Shown piece by piece: positions 1 to 6,361 of a stretch of 7,834 nt of DNA. The translations under genes were made by a program, and so were the position numbers. The DNA comes from Bacillota bacterium. GTDB lineage: Bacteria; Bacillota; Clostridia; Christensenellales; UMGS416. Numbering within the stretch: the first letter of the stretch is position 1; each line of letters begins with the position of its first letter. Location of the stretch: assembly GCA_023421955.1 (NCBI GenBank), contig JAEZSE010000030.1, forward strand, positions 1-7,834, given 5' to 3'. Under the pieces are notes generated by a model. That model did no database searches. It was not told the DNA's origin and saw only the letters and a program-made list of their open reading frames with translations.

Positions 1-557
1 GTGATACCAGCGGCATGGTGATCGCCTATAACGGCCAGTTCATCAGAGCGTGGTTCCACTCGGCTTCCGGCGGCAAGACCGCTGATGCATTGGAAGGTTT
101 GAACTTCCAGGAGCAAAACCCACCCTACATCCAATCGGTTGAGTCTGACGAATCGAAAGCTCCTAAGGAATTCACCGAATGGGAAAACACCTTCACAGCC
201 GACGAGATCAGCGCGGGTTTATCCAAGATGGCCGTCGGATCAGAGAAGGATATCTCCGACATCAAGCTTGGCAAGACCGGGCCTTCCGGGCGGGCAACCA
301 CCATCATTGTGAATGGCAACGAAATCTCCGCGCCAGAGTTCCGGATTGCAATGGATCCGTTGAAATTCCGTTCCACGTTCATCACCGAGCTCAAATTCGA
401 TGGCAGCAAGATGACCGTGAAGGGTAAGGGGTATGGCCATGGCGTGGGTATGCCGCAATGGGGAGCATTCCAGATGGCCAGTGACGGCAAGAAAGCCGAG
501 GACATCATCAACTACTACTTTAAAAGCGTAGCGGTGGTGAACCTTTGGAATAAGTGA
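1..557 (+). CDS. SpoIID/LytB domain protein, C-terminal part (5' end outside window)
   Basis: The open frame enters from the left edge (first full codon at base 3, reading DTSGMVIAYNG) and ends with TGA at 555-557, giving about 185 visible residues. The ATG at base 15 is internal, not the start. Family marks are the FHSASGGKT segment near visible residues 22-30 and the C-terminal GYGHGVGMPQWGA motif followed by a NYYFKSV tail. SpoIID is a membrane-anchored lytic transglycosylase that cuts denuded glycan strands during engulfment; LytB-type relatives modify wall hydrolases. B. subtilis SpoIID is about 340 residues, so roughly the C-terminal half is present and the catalytic glutamate region lies outside. 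The usual Ser of the GMSQWGA motif is Pro here. Clostridia can carry several SpoIID-domain paralogues, so whether this is true SpoIID cannot be settled. It converges on the minus-strand ispDF gene. Confidence 0.88.
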   Translation, partial: DTSGMVIAYNGQFIRAWFHSASGGKTADALEGLNFQEQNPPYIQSVESDESKAPKEFTEWENTFTADEISAGLSKMAVGSEKDISDIKLGKTGPSGRATTIIVNGNEISAPEFRIAMDPLKFRSTFITELKFDGSKMTVKGKGYGHGVGMPQWGAFQMASDGKKAEDIINYYFKSVAVVNLWNK

Positions 558-566
558 CCTCTTAAC

Positions 567-591
567 CCAGGATTGCGCGAATCAGGCTTTT
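567..591 (+). terminator. Weak possible terminator after the SpoIID-domain gene
   Basis: Ten bases after the stop codon, CC and GATT pair with AATC and GG around a GCGCG loop, with an AG/A internal bulge. A CTTTT run follows at 587-591. The position and T run fit a rho-independent terminator, but the stem is short and imperfect, so this is only a candidate. Confidence 0.3.
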
Positions 592-595
592 AAAC

Positions 596-621
596 AGGGG
601 CGGGTGTGGAACCCCGCCCCT
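596..621. repeat. GC-rich palindrome between convergent genes
   Basis: A perfect 9-bp inverted repeat, AGGGGCGGG (596-604) and CCCGCCCCT (613-621), surrounds an 8-base loop. It lies 39 bases after the SpoIID-domain stop and 27 bases beyond the ispDF stop, so transcripts from both sides would form the hairpin. No proper T run follows on either strand: the + side reads ACCAACTATT and the - side reads GTTTAAAAG. It may serve as a shared bidirectional barrier, or it may be one copy of a dispersed GC-rich palindromic repeat. No other copy was noticed in this window. Confidence 0.6.
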
Positions 622-647
622 ACCAACTATTAACGTCATATTCTCTT

Positions 648-1814
648 TCATAGCCTCACAAGAAGAGCAACTGCCCTGGCAGACATCCCTTCTTCCCTGC
701 CTTCAAACCCCAATGCTTCGGTAGTCGTGGCTTTGATATTCACACAAGATATGTCTGTTCCAAGACAACGGGCAATATTCTCGCGCATGGCCTGGATGTG
801 TGGCGCAAGCTTGGGGCGTTGGGCCGCCACTGTGGCGTCGATATTTCCAGTGCGCCAGCCACGCTCTTTGAGTAATGAAGCCACATGCTCCAGCAGCAGC
901 AGGCTGGAAATGCCCTTATAGCGCTGATCTGTGTCGGGGAAATGGCGACCGATGTCACCAAGACCCGCCGCACCCAGCAGTGCGTCCATGATGGCATGCA
1001 CGAGCACATCGGCATCGGAATGGCCAAGCAAGCCTTTATTGTGGGGAATATCCACCCCACCAAGAATCAACCGCCGTCCTTCCACCAGCCGGTGTACATC
1101 ATAACCTTCGCCGATTCTCATCGGGCAATCCCCGCCTTCTCTGGCCTGAATAATCGCCGCACCGTGGCGAATGTCCTCCGGCGTGGTCAGCTTGATGTTC
1201 TCCGCCGATCCTTCCACTAGAAAAACCTTGTGTCCGGCCAGCTCGACCACAGCTGCGTCGTCTGTCGCCTCGATGCCGTTAGCCTCAGCATCCCTGTATG
1301 CGCTTTTGATCAGATCATATCGGAATGTCTGCGGCGTCTGAACATTCCATAACGTGCCGCGGTCGGGCGTGGCGCGCACGCATCTGCTCTTATCGGCAAC
1401 CTTGATGGTGTCGCGGCATTTGATGGCTGCCACGCCGGAGCCTTTTTCCCGGGCTGACTGCACCGTTCGCTTTATGATCTCAGCTGTGGTAAACGGTCTG
1501 GCACCATCTTGAATGGCCACGAGTTCACAATTATCAGGCAAAGTCTTTATACCCTGATAAACCGATTGGCCCCTGGTATCTCCGCCAGCCACCACTGTCC
1601 TAAGCTTACTGATGGACCATCGCTCGTCAAGGTTCGAGCAGGCATCCAGACGCTCCGAGGCGGTTACAAGGCAAATCCAATCGATATCAGGACATGCCTC
1701 AAAGGCCTCCAGGCAGCGGCGGAGGGCAGGTTTACCGTTAAGATCAATCATGCCCTTGTCGCCTCCCCCCATGCGGGTGGAACGCCCTGCTGCCACGATG
1801 ACGGCACAGACCAT
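648..1814 (-). CDS. ispDF: Bifunctional IspD-IspF (MEP pathway, 388 aa)
   Basis: A fusion of two MEP-pathway enzymes making isopentenyl diphosphate. The N-terminal IspD part (about 1-228) couples CTP to MEP to give CDP-methylerythritol. It shows the nucleotide loop AAGRSTRMGGGDK (8-20), QDGARPF (102-108), R152 in PDRGTLW, TDDAAVVE (184-191) and K208 in ENIKLTTPED; K20, R152 and K208 match known catalytic positions. The C-terminal IspF part (from about 232) cyclises CDP-ME2P to MEcPP. It shows metal ligands D239 and H241 (GYDVH) and H273, the GHSDADV motif, FPDTD, and the end motif KATTTEALGFEGREEG. The intermediate kinase IspE is not in the window. Start: AGGAGG at 1822-1827 lies 7 bases before ATG 1814 but only 1 base before an in-frame TTG at 1820, so the ATG is preferred. 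The gene follows rqcP by 2 bases, suggesting translational coupling. Such fusions are known in several bacterial lineages. Confidence 0.96.
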   Translation of the reverse strand: MVCAVIVAAGRSTRMGGGDKGMIDLNGKPALRRCLEAFEACPDIDWICLVTASERLDACSNLDERWSISKLRTVVAGGDTRGQSVYQGIKTLPDNCELVAIQDGARPFTTAEIIKRTVQSAREKGSGVAAIKCRDTIKVADKSRCVRATPDRGTLWNVQTPQTFRYDLIKSAYRDAEANGIEATDDAAVVELAGHKVFLVEGSAENIKLTTPEDIRHGAAIIQAREGGDCPMRIGEGYDVHRLVEGRRLILGGVDIPHNKGLLGHSDADVLVHAIMDALLGAAGLGDIGRHFPDTDQRYKGISSLLLLEHVASLLKERGWRTGNIDATVAAQRPKLAPHIQAMRENIARCLGTDISCVNIKATTTEALGFEGREEGMSARAVALLVRL

Positions 1815-1816
1815 CT

Positions 1817-2065
1817 TCAATCCTCCTTGATTTCACGGTAAAGCTCCGACGCGCCATGCCGGGATGCCGCTTCACGAACATCCAGCACCTCATAACGGCC
1901 GGTGTGGCTTCCAAACGCAATCTCAATGAGGTCGCCGGGCTTCACTTCCACAGAAGCCTTGGCAGGCTTGCCATTGATGCTCACGCGGCCCACATCGCAA
2001 GCTTCGTTGGCTACGGTTCTTCTCTTAATGATTCTCGAGACCTTCAGATATTTGTCCAGACGCAT
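1817..2065 (-). CDS. rqcP: RqcP/YabO, S4-domain ribosome-quality-control protein (82 aa)
   Basis: A small S4 RNA-binding protein, begun by MRLDKYLKVSRIIKRR, followed by ANEACDVGRVSINGKPAK and VKPGDLIEIAFG, the classic S4 fold core. The family (YabO/RqcP, related to Hsp15) binds stalled 50S subunits carrying peptidyl-tRNA and works with RqcH in adding C-terminal alanine tails to incomplete chains. The size (82 aa) fits the family (about 85 aa), and yabO follows mazG in the B. subtilis block, which supports the assignment. The frame stays open upstream to 2140, but AGGAGG at 2073-2078 is 7 bases before ATG 2065 and the family N terminus begins there, so the shorter form is chosen. The longer form would begin upstream of the hairpin at 2105-2129. 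The TGA stop at 1819-1817 sits inside the leader of ispDF. No clear own promoter was found; read-through from hup is likely. Confidence 0.93.
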   Translation of the reverse strand: MRLDKYLKVSRIIKRRTVANEACDVGRVSINGKPAKASVEVKPGDLIEIAFGSHTGRYEVLDVREAASRHGASELYREIKED

Positions 2066-2100
2066 TGAAAATCCTCCTGAGGAAAGCCCTTCAATAACTG

Positions 2101-2129
2101 CCAAAAGGCGGGTAATCGCTACCCGCCTT
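2101..2129 (-). terminator. Rho-independent terminator after hup
   Basis: A perfect 10-bp inverted repeat, AAGGCGGGTA (2105-2114) and TACCCGCCTT (2120-2129), closes a 5-base loop. In the minus-strand transcript the second arm ends in TT and runs into TTGG, giving a four-U stretch. It begins 24 bases after the hup stop. The short U tail suggests partial termination, letting some transcripts continue into rqcP-ispDF. Confidence 0.75.
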
Positions 2130-2153
2130 ATATCATGCAATATTTCTTGACCC

Positions 2154-2426
2154 TTATTTCAGAGAATCCTTGAAAGCCTTGCCGGCCTTGAAAGAAGGCA
2201 CGGTAGCAGCGGCAATGCTGATCGCCTTGCCTGTGCGGGGATTGATGCCTTCGCGGGCAGCGCGCTTTTTGGCCTCAAATGTGCCGAAACCGATGATCTG
2301 CACCTTTTCGCCATTGTTGAGGGCGCCGGTAATGGAATCCAACAAAGCGTTCAACGCCTTCTCAGAATCCTTCTTCGTCAGTTCGCTTTTTTCCGCAATC
2401 GCGGAGATGAGCTCAGCCTTATTCAC
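2154..2426 (-). CDS. hup: HU nucleoid-associated DNA-binding protein (90 aa)
   Basis: A histone-like dimeric protein that bends and compacts DNA. The 90-residue length and motif order are those of HU: helical N terminus MNKAELISAIAEKSELTKKD, the turn IIGFGTFEAKKRAAR (44-58), the DNA-binding arm with NPRTG (62-66), and the C-terminal VPSFKAGKAFKDSLK. The arm Pro that intercalates in DNA (P63) is present. The preceding residue pair is GIN where HU of E. coli has GRN, so an arm arginine is lost; this may just be family variation. The start is GTG at 2426, 7 bases after AGGAGG (2434-2439). A good promoter lies just upstream and a hairpin terminator just downstream, so the gene can be transcribed as its own short unit inside the row. 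This fits the high cellular demand for HU. IHF is unlikely in this lineage. Confidence 0.97.
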   Translation of the reverse strand: MNKAELISAIAEKSELTKKDSEKALNALLDSITGALNNGEKVQIIGFGTFEAKKRAAREGINPRTGKAISIAAATVPSFKAGKAFKDSLK

Positions 2427-2469
2427 GATTATTCCTCCTCAAAGTATTCTTTGGTACTGAAGCAGGTTC

Positions 2470-2498
2470 ATTCTAATATATATACCGTTATTACGCAA
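2470..2498 (-). promoter_or_regulatory. Sigma-A-type promoter of hup
   Basis: On the minus strand, TTGCGT (2498-2493), a 17-base spacer and TAGAAT (2475-2470) form a plausible -35/-10 pair. The -10 matches consensus in 5 of 6 positions and the -35 in its TTG core. The spacer carries an alternating TATATATAT run. Transcription would start near 2463, giving a leader of about 37 bases. It lies between the mazG stop and the hup start, and no terminator was seen there. Confidence 0.7.
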
Positions 2499-2522
2499 GT
2501 ATTTTTATACAGAATCCCCTAT

Positions 2523-3980
2523 TTATGTCAATTGCGGCGATTCCAGAGCTTTTGCCTCGTTCCAAAAAACATCCATTTCTTCAAGCTTCATAGAATCCAG
2601 AGCTCGACCTTTTTCGGCAGCCCGGCGCTCAACATGCTCAAATCGGCGGATAAATTTCTCCACCGTGCCGGCCAGAGCAAACTCTGGATGCACATCGATA
2701 AACCTGGCTACATTGATTGCCGCGAAGAGTACGTCTCCAAACTCATCAATAAGCTTATCTGTTCCCATGTCTCTCTCAATGGCTTCTCTGAGCTCCGCCA
2801 CTTCCTCCTCAAGCTTGCCGAATGCGCCCCATACGTCATTCCAGTCGAAACCCACGCGGGCAGCCTTGGCCTGCACCTTCATGCTGCGCATCAATGCCGG
2901 CATGGCCTGCGGAACGCGCTTCATCATGCCAGACTCCGTCGCTTGCCCCTTTTCCGCCTTCTTGATCGCGTCCCAGTTGCGCATCACATCATCCGCTGTG
3001 TCGGCCCGCTCACTGCCGAAGATGTGCGGGTGGCGCAGAATCATCTTGCGACTTACCGTGTCTGCCACATCGATGATGTCAAAGTCGCCGCGTTCCTGCG
3101 CGATTCTGGCGTGAAATAGCACCTGCAACAGTACATCTCCCAATTCTTCACGCAGCTCGTCCATGTCGTCATTCTCGATGGCGTCGATGGTTTCATAGGT
3201 CTCCTCCAGCAGATATTGCTTGAGGCTCTCATGGGTCTGTTCGCGATCCCAGGGGCAGCCACCAGGCTCCCTGAGCCTGTCCATGATGGCGATGATGTCC
3301 ACCAGGTCATAACGAGCGTTACCCGAGTCCGCAGGCGCCATCCAAAGCATTGTGCGGTGGTCATAGCCTTTTTGCCTATCCAAATCTTCCAGATGGATTG
3401 GCAAGATCATCCCAGCAACTGCAAGGTAAGCAGTGGCTTCATCGCCATAAACAGCGGCTAACCTTAGCTTGGTTTGCCCCGCAGTCAGCCTGCTGTCAAT
3501 CTGCGTGACGATAAGCGGCTGGGTTTTATCTATCCGTCGGGTTTCCAGAAACTCCGCAGGGATCACCACACAGGTCTCCGTACCGATTCCGGCTAACGCT
3601 GCGCACTTCAGTGATACAGGCGCGCTTTCTTCCACGCCAGGAACGAACTCCAGATCTGCACGGCCCTTACATGCAACAATCAACTCAGTCACCGTGCTAT
3701 CCCCGGATAGTCCTTGACCGGGCACGGCATAAATCACCTCGCCACGCTTTTCCGCCAAACTGATTATCGTTTCTGCCACAGACCGGTTGAGCTCTCCGAA
3801 ATCCTCAGCCGCTTCGTACATATCATCCAGCGTGATGGCTCCCTTTTCAATGTAGGCCGCAGAGGCTGGATGCCTGCCCGTTCTAAACACAATTTCACCG
3901 CTCTGCAGCGCGGCAAGGGCTTTTTCCGTCAGGTGCCCCTTCTCCCAGGGGCCAAGCCCAACGATTGTTATCTTTGGCAA
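2523..3980 (-). CDS. mazG: YabN-type MazG: tetrapyrrole-methylase-like domain plus MazG nucleotide pyrophosphohydrolase (485 aa)
   Basis: A two-part protein as in B. subtilis YabN (about 490 aa). Residues 1 to about 220 are a SAM-dependent tetrapyrrole-methylase-like domain: KITIVGLGPWEKGHLT (3-18), then YAVPGQGLSGDSTV (84-97) at the position of the family's usual VPGHP loop. The MazG part starts at MDRLREPGGCPWDREQTHESL (233-253). It has two MazG repeats: EExxE at 259-263 with ExxD at 279-282, and a second at 392-396 with 413-416. These acidic residues bind Mg2+ and hydrolyse NTPs to NMP and pyrophosphate, a house-cleaning role. The methylase-like domain's substrate in this family is not known to me. 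Start: AGGAGG (3989-3994) is 8 bases before TTG 3980 but only 2 before TTG 3986, so the second is chosen; the protein then begins PKITIVGLG. The Shine-Dalgarno overlaps the spoVB stop (TAGGAGG), so the two genes are probably coupled. Confidence 0.94.
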   Translation of the reverse strand: MPKITIVGLGPWEKGHLTEKALAALQSGEIVFRTGRHPASAAYIEKGAITLDDMYEAAEDFGELNRSVAETIISLAEKRGEVIYAVPGQGLSGDSTVTELIVACKGRADLEFVPGVEESAPVSLKCAALAGIGTETCVVIPAEFLETRRIDKTQPLIVTQIDSRLTAGQTKLRLAAVYGDEATAYLAVAGMILPIHLEDLDRQKGYDHRTMLWMAPADSGNARYDLVDIIAIMDRLREPGGCPWDREQTHESLKQYLLEETYETIDAIENDDMDELREELGDVLLQVLFHARIAQERGDFDIIDVADTVSRKMILRHPHIFGSERADTADDVMRNWDAIKKAEKGQATESGMMKRVPQAMPALMRSMKVQAKAARVGFDWNDVWGAFGKLEEEVAELREAIERDMGTDKLIDEFGDVLFAAINVARFIDVHPEFALAGTVEKFIRRFEHVERRAAEKGRALDSMKLEEMDVFWNEAKALESPQLT

Positions 3981-3988
3981 ATCCAACG

Positions 3989-3994
3989 CCTCCT
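3989..3994 (-). promoter_or_regulatory. Ribosome binding site deciding the mazG start
   Basis: AGGAGG overlaps the TAG stop of spoVB. Two in-frame TTG codons follow: one at 3986 (2-base spacing, too close) and one at 3980 (8-base spacing). The latter is taken as the start; no ATG is available nearby. Confidence 0.75.
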
Positions 3995-5633
3995 ATCCCC
4001 GTAAAAGCTTGTGACGATCCAGAAAATCGGTCAGCTTCCCCCCGCCTGGTATGTATGCCATCTCCTCGCGCCCCAAAGCTCCAAACAAAACTGCACATAC
4101 AGCATACAAAGGTATCGCAACGATTACAGCAATTACTGTAGACAAGCTTGTGCCAATATAGGCAGAGACAAATGTCGCAATCGCCCATGCCGCAGCGCCC
4201 ATCACAATCGAGGCAAGCCCCGGCCGTATCAGCATTCCAGAAAAATCAAGGCGTATACCTGCTGCTCTCTTTAAGAAAAACAGATTGATTATCGCAGGAA
4301 TCAGATAGCAAACAATTGTACCGATTGGCGCACCATGAATATTGATGGTTGGAATGCCAATCAGGATATAGTTCAATACAATCTTTGTCAGCGCCCCCAC
4401 AGCAAGGCTCACCATTGGCACATAAACCTTACCCAAGCCTTGCAATGTGCCGTTGGTGGACTGCACAATAGACAAGAAAATGACGCTGATCGAAGAGGTC
4501 ACCAAAAGAGTGGCTCCAACAATCAACTGCTCAGGGCTTTCAAATGCCGAACTGAACAGAAGGCTAAGAATTTGTTTGGATAACACAGCCAGTCCTACTG
4601 CAGACGGCAAAGAAACCAGCATTGTGATTCTTAGCCCGATTCTGCTTTTCCGCTCCACAGACTTAAAGTCCCTGCGCTCTCTCGACTCTGCGATGGCTGG
4701 GATAAGGCTGGTGCTGAGTGATAGAGACAATACACTTGGCACATTCACCAGTACGTTGACGACGCCACTCAAAATGCCATAATACACTCGGGTAGTTTGA
4801 GCTTCCCAGCCCAATGCACTCAACTGATTCATAACGATCGCTGCGTCACCAAGTGCGGCAAGAGGCAGAAAAATAGCGCCGGCTACCATGGGCAAGGCAA
4901 GCCTTGTCAAGCGCTTGGCCAGTAAAGGATACGGTTCAGGAGCATGGACAGTTTCGGGTATAAAACCGTCCTCCTCTGACAGTTGGTCAAGAAGACGCTT
5001 TTTTCGGGAATACGTAATCATCAAATATACCAATGCGACGACCTCGGAGAGCACCACGCCCCACATCGCACCGGCGGCTCCATATTCCACTCCATATTTG
5101 TTTAGATATCCGGCTATTAAAAAGCCGGGGAATATCTTAATAACCTGCTCCCATATTTGAGAAACCGCTGTAGGTGTCATATTCTGAAGGCCCTGGAAAT
5201 ACCCTCTGTACGCCGTGATGACGGCTACGAAAAACAAAGCCGGGGCTGCAGCCAGCATGCTAGGTTGCGCAAGCGAACCGCTTTTTGGTGCTATCATATT
5301 GGCAATCATGCCACTGCCCAAAGCCATCGCGATGGAACTGATCAAGCCGACAATGGAAAGCAGAACCAAGCTCACACGGAATACCCTTTGCGCATTGACT
5401 CTGTCGTGATGAACCATCCGCTCTGAGACCATTTTGGAGATAGCACCGGGCACACCAGCAGTCGACAATGTCAACAGCAATCCGTATACGGGATAAGCCA
5501 GTTGATAAAGGCCAACCCCTTCGCTACCCAGAATATTCGTCAATGGGATGCGGTAAAGTGCTCCTATGATGCGCACGATCACACCAGCCAACGCCAGTAT
5601 CGCAGCACCTTGAAGGAAGCTCTTTTTGCTCAT
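3993..5633 (-). CDS. spoVB: SpoVB-type MOP-superfamily polysaccharide/lipid-linked glycan flippase (546 aa)
   Basis: A polytopic membrane protein of the MATE-like MOP exporter superfamily (Wzx/MurJ/SpoVB branch), which flips undecaprenyl-linked precursors across the membrane. Hydrophobic stretches recur along the whole length, consistent with about 14 membrane helices. Family signatures are GSEGVGLYQLAYPVYGLL (36-53) with STAGVPGAISKMVSE (57-71), and YRGYFQGLQNMTPTAVSQI (142-160) with the following WEQ. B. subtilis SpoVB is about 518 aa and also starts MSK. It is needed for spore cortex synthesis and resembles the lipid II flippase MurJ, so the substrate here could be lipid II or another glycan. 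Start: two adjacent ATGs (5636, 5633) follow GCAGGTGA; the second is preferred for spacing and the MSK N terminus, but the first is possible. A strong promoter lies upstream and mazG follows at 12 bases, implying a spoVB-mazG transcript. Confidence 0.93.
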   Translation of the reverse strand: MSKKSFLQGAAILALAGVIVRIIGALYRIPLTNILGSEGVGLYQLAYPVYGLLLTLSTAGVPGAISKMVSERMVHHDRVNAQRVFRVSLVLLSIVGLISSIAMALGSGMIANMIAPKSGSLAQPSMLAAAPALFFVAVITAYRGYFQGLQNMTPTAVSQIWEQVIKIFPGFLIAGYLNKYGVEYGAAGAMWGVVLSEVVALVYLMITYSRKKRLLDQLSEEDGFIPETVHAPEPYPLLAKRLTRLALPMVAGAIFLPLAALGDAAIVMNQLSALGWEAQTTRVYYGILSGVVNVLVNVPSVLSLSLSTSLIPAIAESRERRDFKSVERKSRIGLRITMLVSLPSAVGLAVLSKQILSLLFSSAFESPEQLIVGATLLVTSSISVIFLSIVQSTNGTLQGLGKVYVPMVSLAVGALTKIVLNYILIGIPTINIHGAPIGTIVCYLIPAIINLFFLKRAAGIRLDFSGMLIRPGLASIVMGAAAWAIATFVSAYIGTSLSTVIAVIVAIPLYAVCAVLFGALGREEMAYIPGGGKLTDFLDRHKLLRG

Positions 5634-5663
5634 CATTCACCTGCCGGTTGAGAAATCCCAACC

Positions 5664-5692
5664 ATTATAACCGCACATTGGAAAGTATACAA
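5664..5692 (-). promoter_or_regulatory. Near-consensus sigma-A-type promoter of spoVB
   Basis: On the minus strand, TTGTAT (5692-5687), a 17-base spacer and a perfect TATAAT (5669-5664). Transcription would begin near 5657, giving a leader of about 20-25 bases. It lies downstream of the spoVT terminator, so spoVB-mazG appears to be a separate vegetative-type unit. No clear sigma-E or sigma-G pair was seen in the same gap. Confidence 0.8.
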
Positions 5693-5718
5693 CAAATTGG
5701 CTTGAGGTATGCCATGCC

Positions 5719-5751
5719 AAAAGGAAAGCCGCACGGAATGCCGCACGGCTT
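5719..5751 (-). terminator. Rho-independent terminator after spoVT
   Basis: In the minus-strand RNA, AAGCCGUGCGG (5751-5741) pairs with CCGUGCGGCUU (5736-5726) over 11 positions, two of them G-U wobbles, around a 4-base loop. The tail is UCCUUUU. It starts 26 bases beyond the spoVT stop. The two arms also form a direct repeat of GCCGCACGG on the + strand. Confidence 0.85.
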
Positions 5752-5777
5752 GAGGATCAACCCTTCGTTTGACCCTG

Positions 5778-6332
5778 TCACTGCTCCATCTGCTTACCCA
5801 TGAAGTTAGCAGCTGTTTTTGCGGACTTCATCTCAGTTTCACCCATTTGCGCGCCAGGCTCACGGCTCAGGAGAAGTACTGCACCGATGGGCTCACCCTC
5901 CGAAATGATTGGTACGATAGTCTGCGCGGAGTACCCGCTGCCGTCTTCCTCATCGGAGGTGATCGGCAGCATGGTGCCGCTTTTCCCCTCCGCCTGGTGG
6001 TTTTTGCGTTCGGTCATTAACTGCTCCACAGCTTCGTTCAACGCTTTATCAAGATATTCCTTTCGAGTGGTGCCCGCTGTGGCAAGGATGGCGTCTCTGT
6101 CGGCAATGCAGGCAACATGGCCAAGAGACTTGTTCAGGCTTTCCGCAAATTGCTTGGCAAATTCCCCCAACTCGCCGATGGGTGAGTATTTTTTGAGGAT
6201 CACTTCACCTTCGCGATCTGTGAATATCTCAAGGGGGTCACCCTCCCTGATCCTGAGAGTGCGCCTTATTTCCTTGGGAATAACCACTCTTCCCAGCTCA
6301 TCTATTCTTCTGACTATGCCGGTGGCTTTCAA
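5778..6332 (-). CDS. spoVT: SpoVT, AbrB-family forespore transcription regulator (184 aa)
   Basis: A late forespore regulator that, in Bacillus, modulates sigma-G genes. The N-terminal AbrB-type swapped-hairpin DNA-binding domain (1-52) reads MKATGIVRRIDELGRVVIPK, then EIRRTLRIREGDPLEIFTDR and GEVILKKYSPI, essentially the family consensus. The C-terminal GAF-like domain (about 55-184) contains SLGHVACIADRDAILATAG, an SGYSAQTIVPIISEGEPIGAV stretch and the conserved ending AAxFxxxQMEQ (174-184). The length is close to B. subtilis SpoVT (178 aa). The start is TTG at 6332, 8 bases after AGGAGG. An ATG overlapping it (6336-6334, ATGCTTG) is in another frame and closes after 12 codons, and the conserved MKATG N terminus confirms the TTG. 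The gene is monocistronic: it has a terminator on each side and a sigma-G-like promoter upstream. Confidence 0.97.
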   Translation of the reverse strand: MKATGIVRRIDELGRVVIPKEIRRTLRIREGDPLEIFTDREGEVILKKYSPIGELGEFAKQFAESLNKSLGHVACIADRDAILATAGTTRKEYLDKALNEAVEQLMTERKNHQAEGKSGTMLPITSDEEDGSGYSAQTIVPIISEGEPIGAVLLLSREPGAQMGETEMKSAKTAANFMGKQMEQ

Positions 6333-6340
6333 GCATTTTC

Positions 6341-6346
6341 CCTCCT
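6341..6346 (-). promoter_or_regulatory. Ribosome binding site of spoVT
   Basis: AGGAGG with the spacer GAAAATGC (8 bases) before the TTG start. The spacer contains an out-of-frame ATG, but that is only 4 bases from the Shine-Dalgarno, which favours the TTG. Confidence 0.75.
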
Positions 6347-6361
6347 TTTTCTCTGTGGGTA

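Noticed and set aside
2124..2150. Possible own promoter of rqcP with TGATATAAG as an extended -10
   Set aside because: No acceptable -35 lies 16-18 bases upstream, and the transcript would start inside the hup terminator hairpin.
2476..2492. Alternating TATATATAT run upstream of hup as a repeat or operator
   Set aside because: It is short and falls in the spacer of a good promoter; ordinary AT-rich promoter DNA explains it.
2451..3119. A 222-codon open frame on the + strand antisense to mazG
   Set aside because: It lies wholly over hup's promoter region and the strongly conserved mazG gene, has no ribosome binding site seen and no family likeness; it is a codon-bias shadow.
3993..5633. Possible horizontal transfer of spoVB because the stretch looks somewhat more AT-rich than its neighbours
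   Set aside because: The impression is by eye only, membrane proteins shift composition, and the gene sits in its ancestral place between spoVT and mazG.
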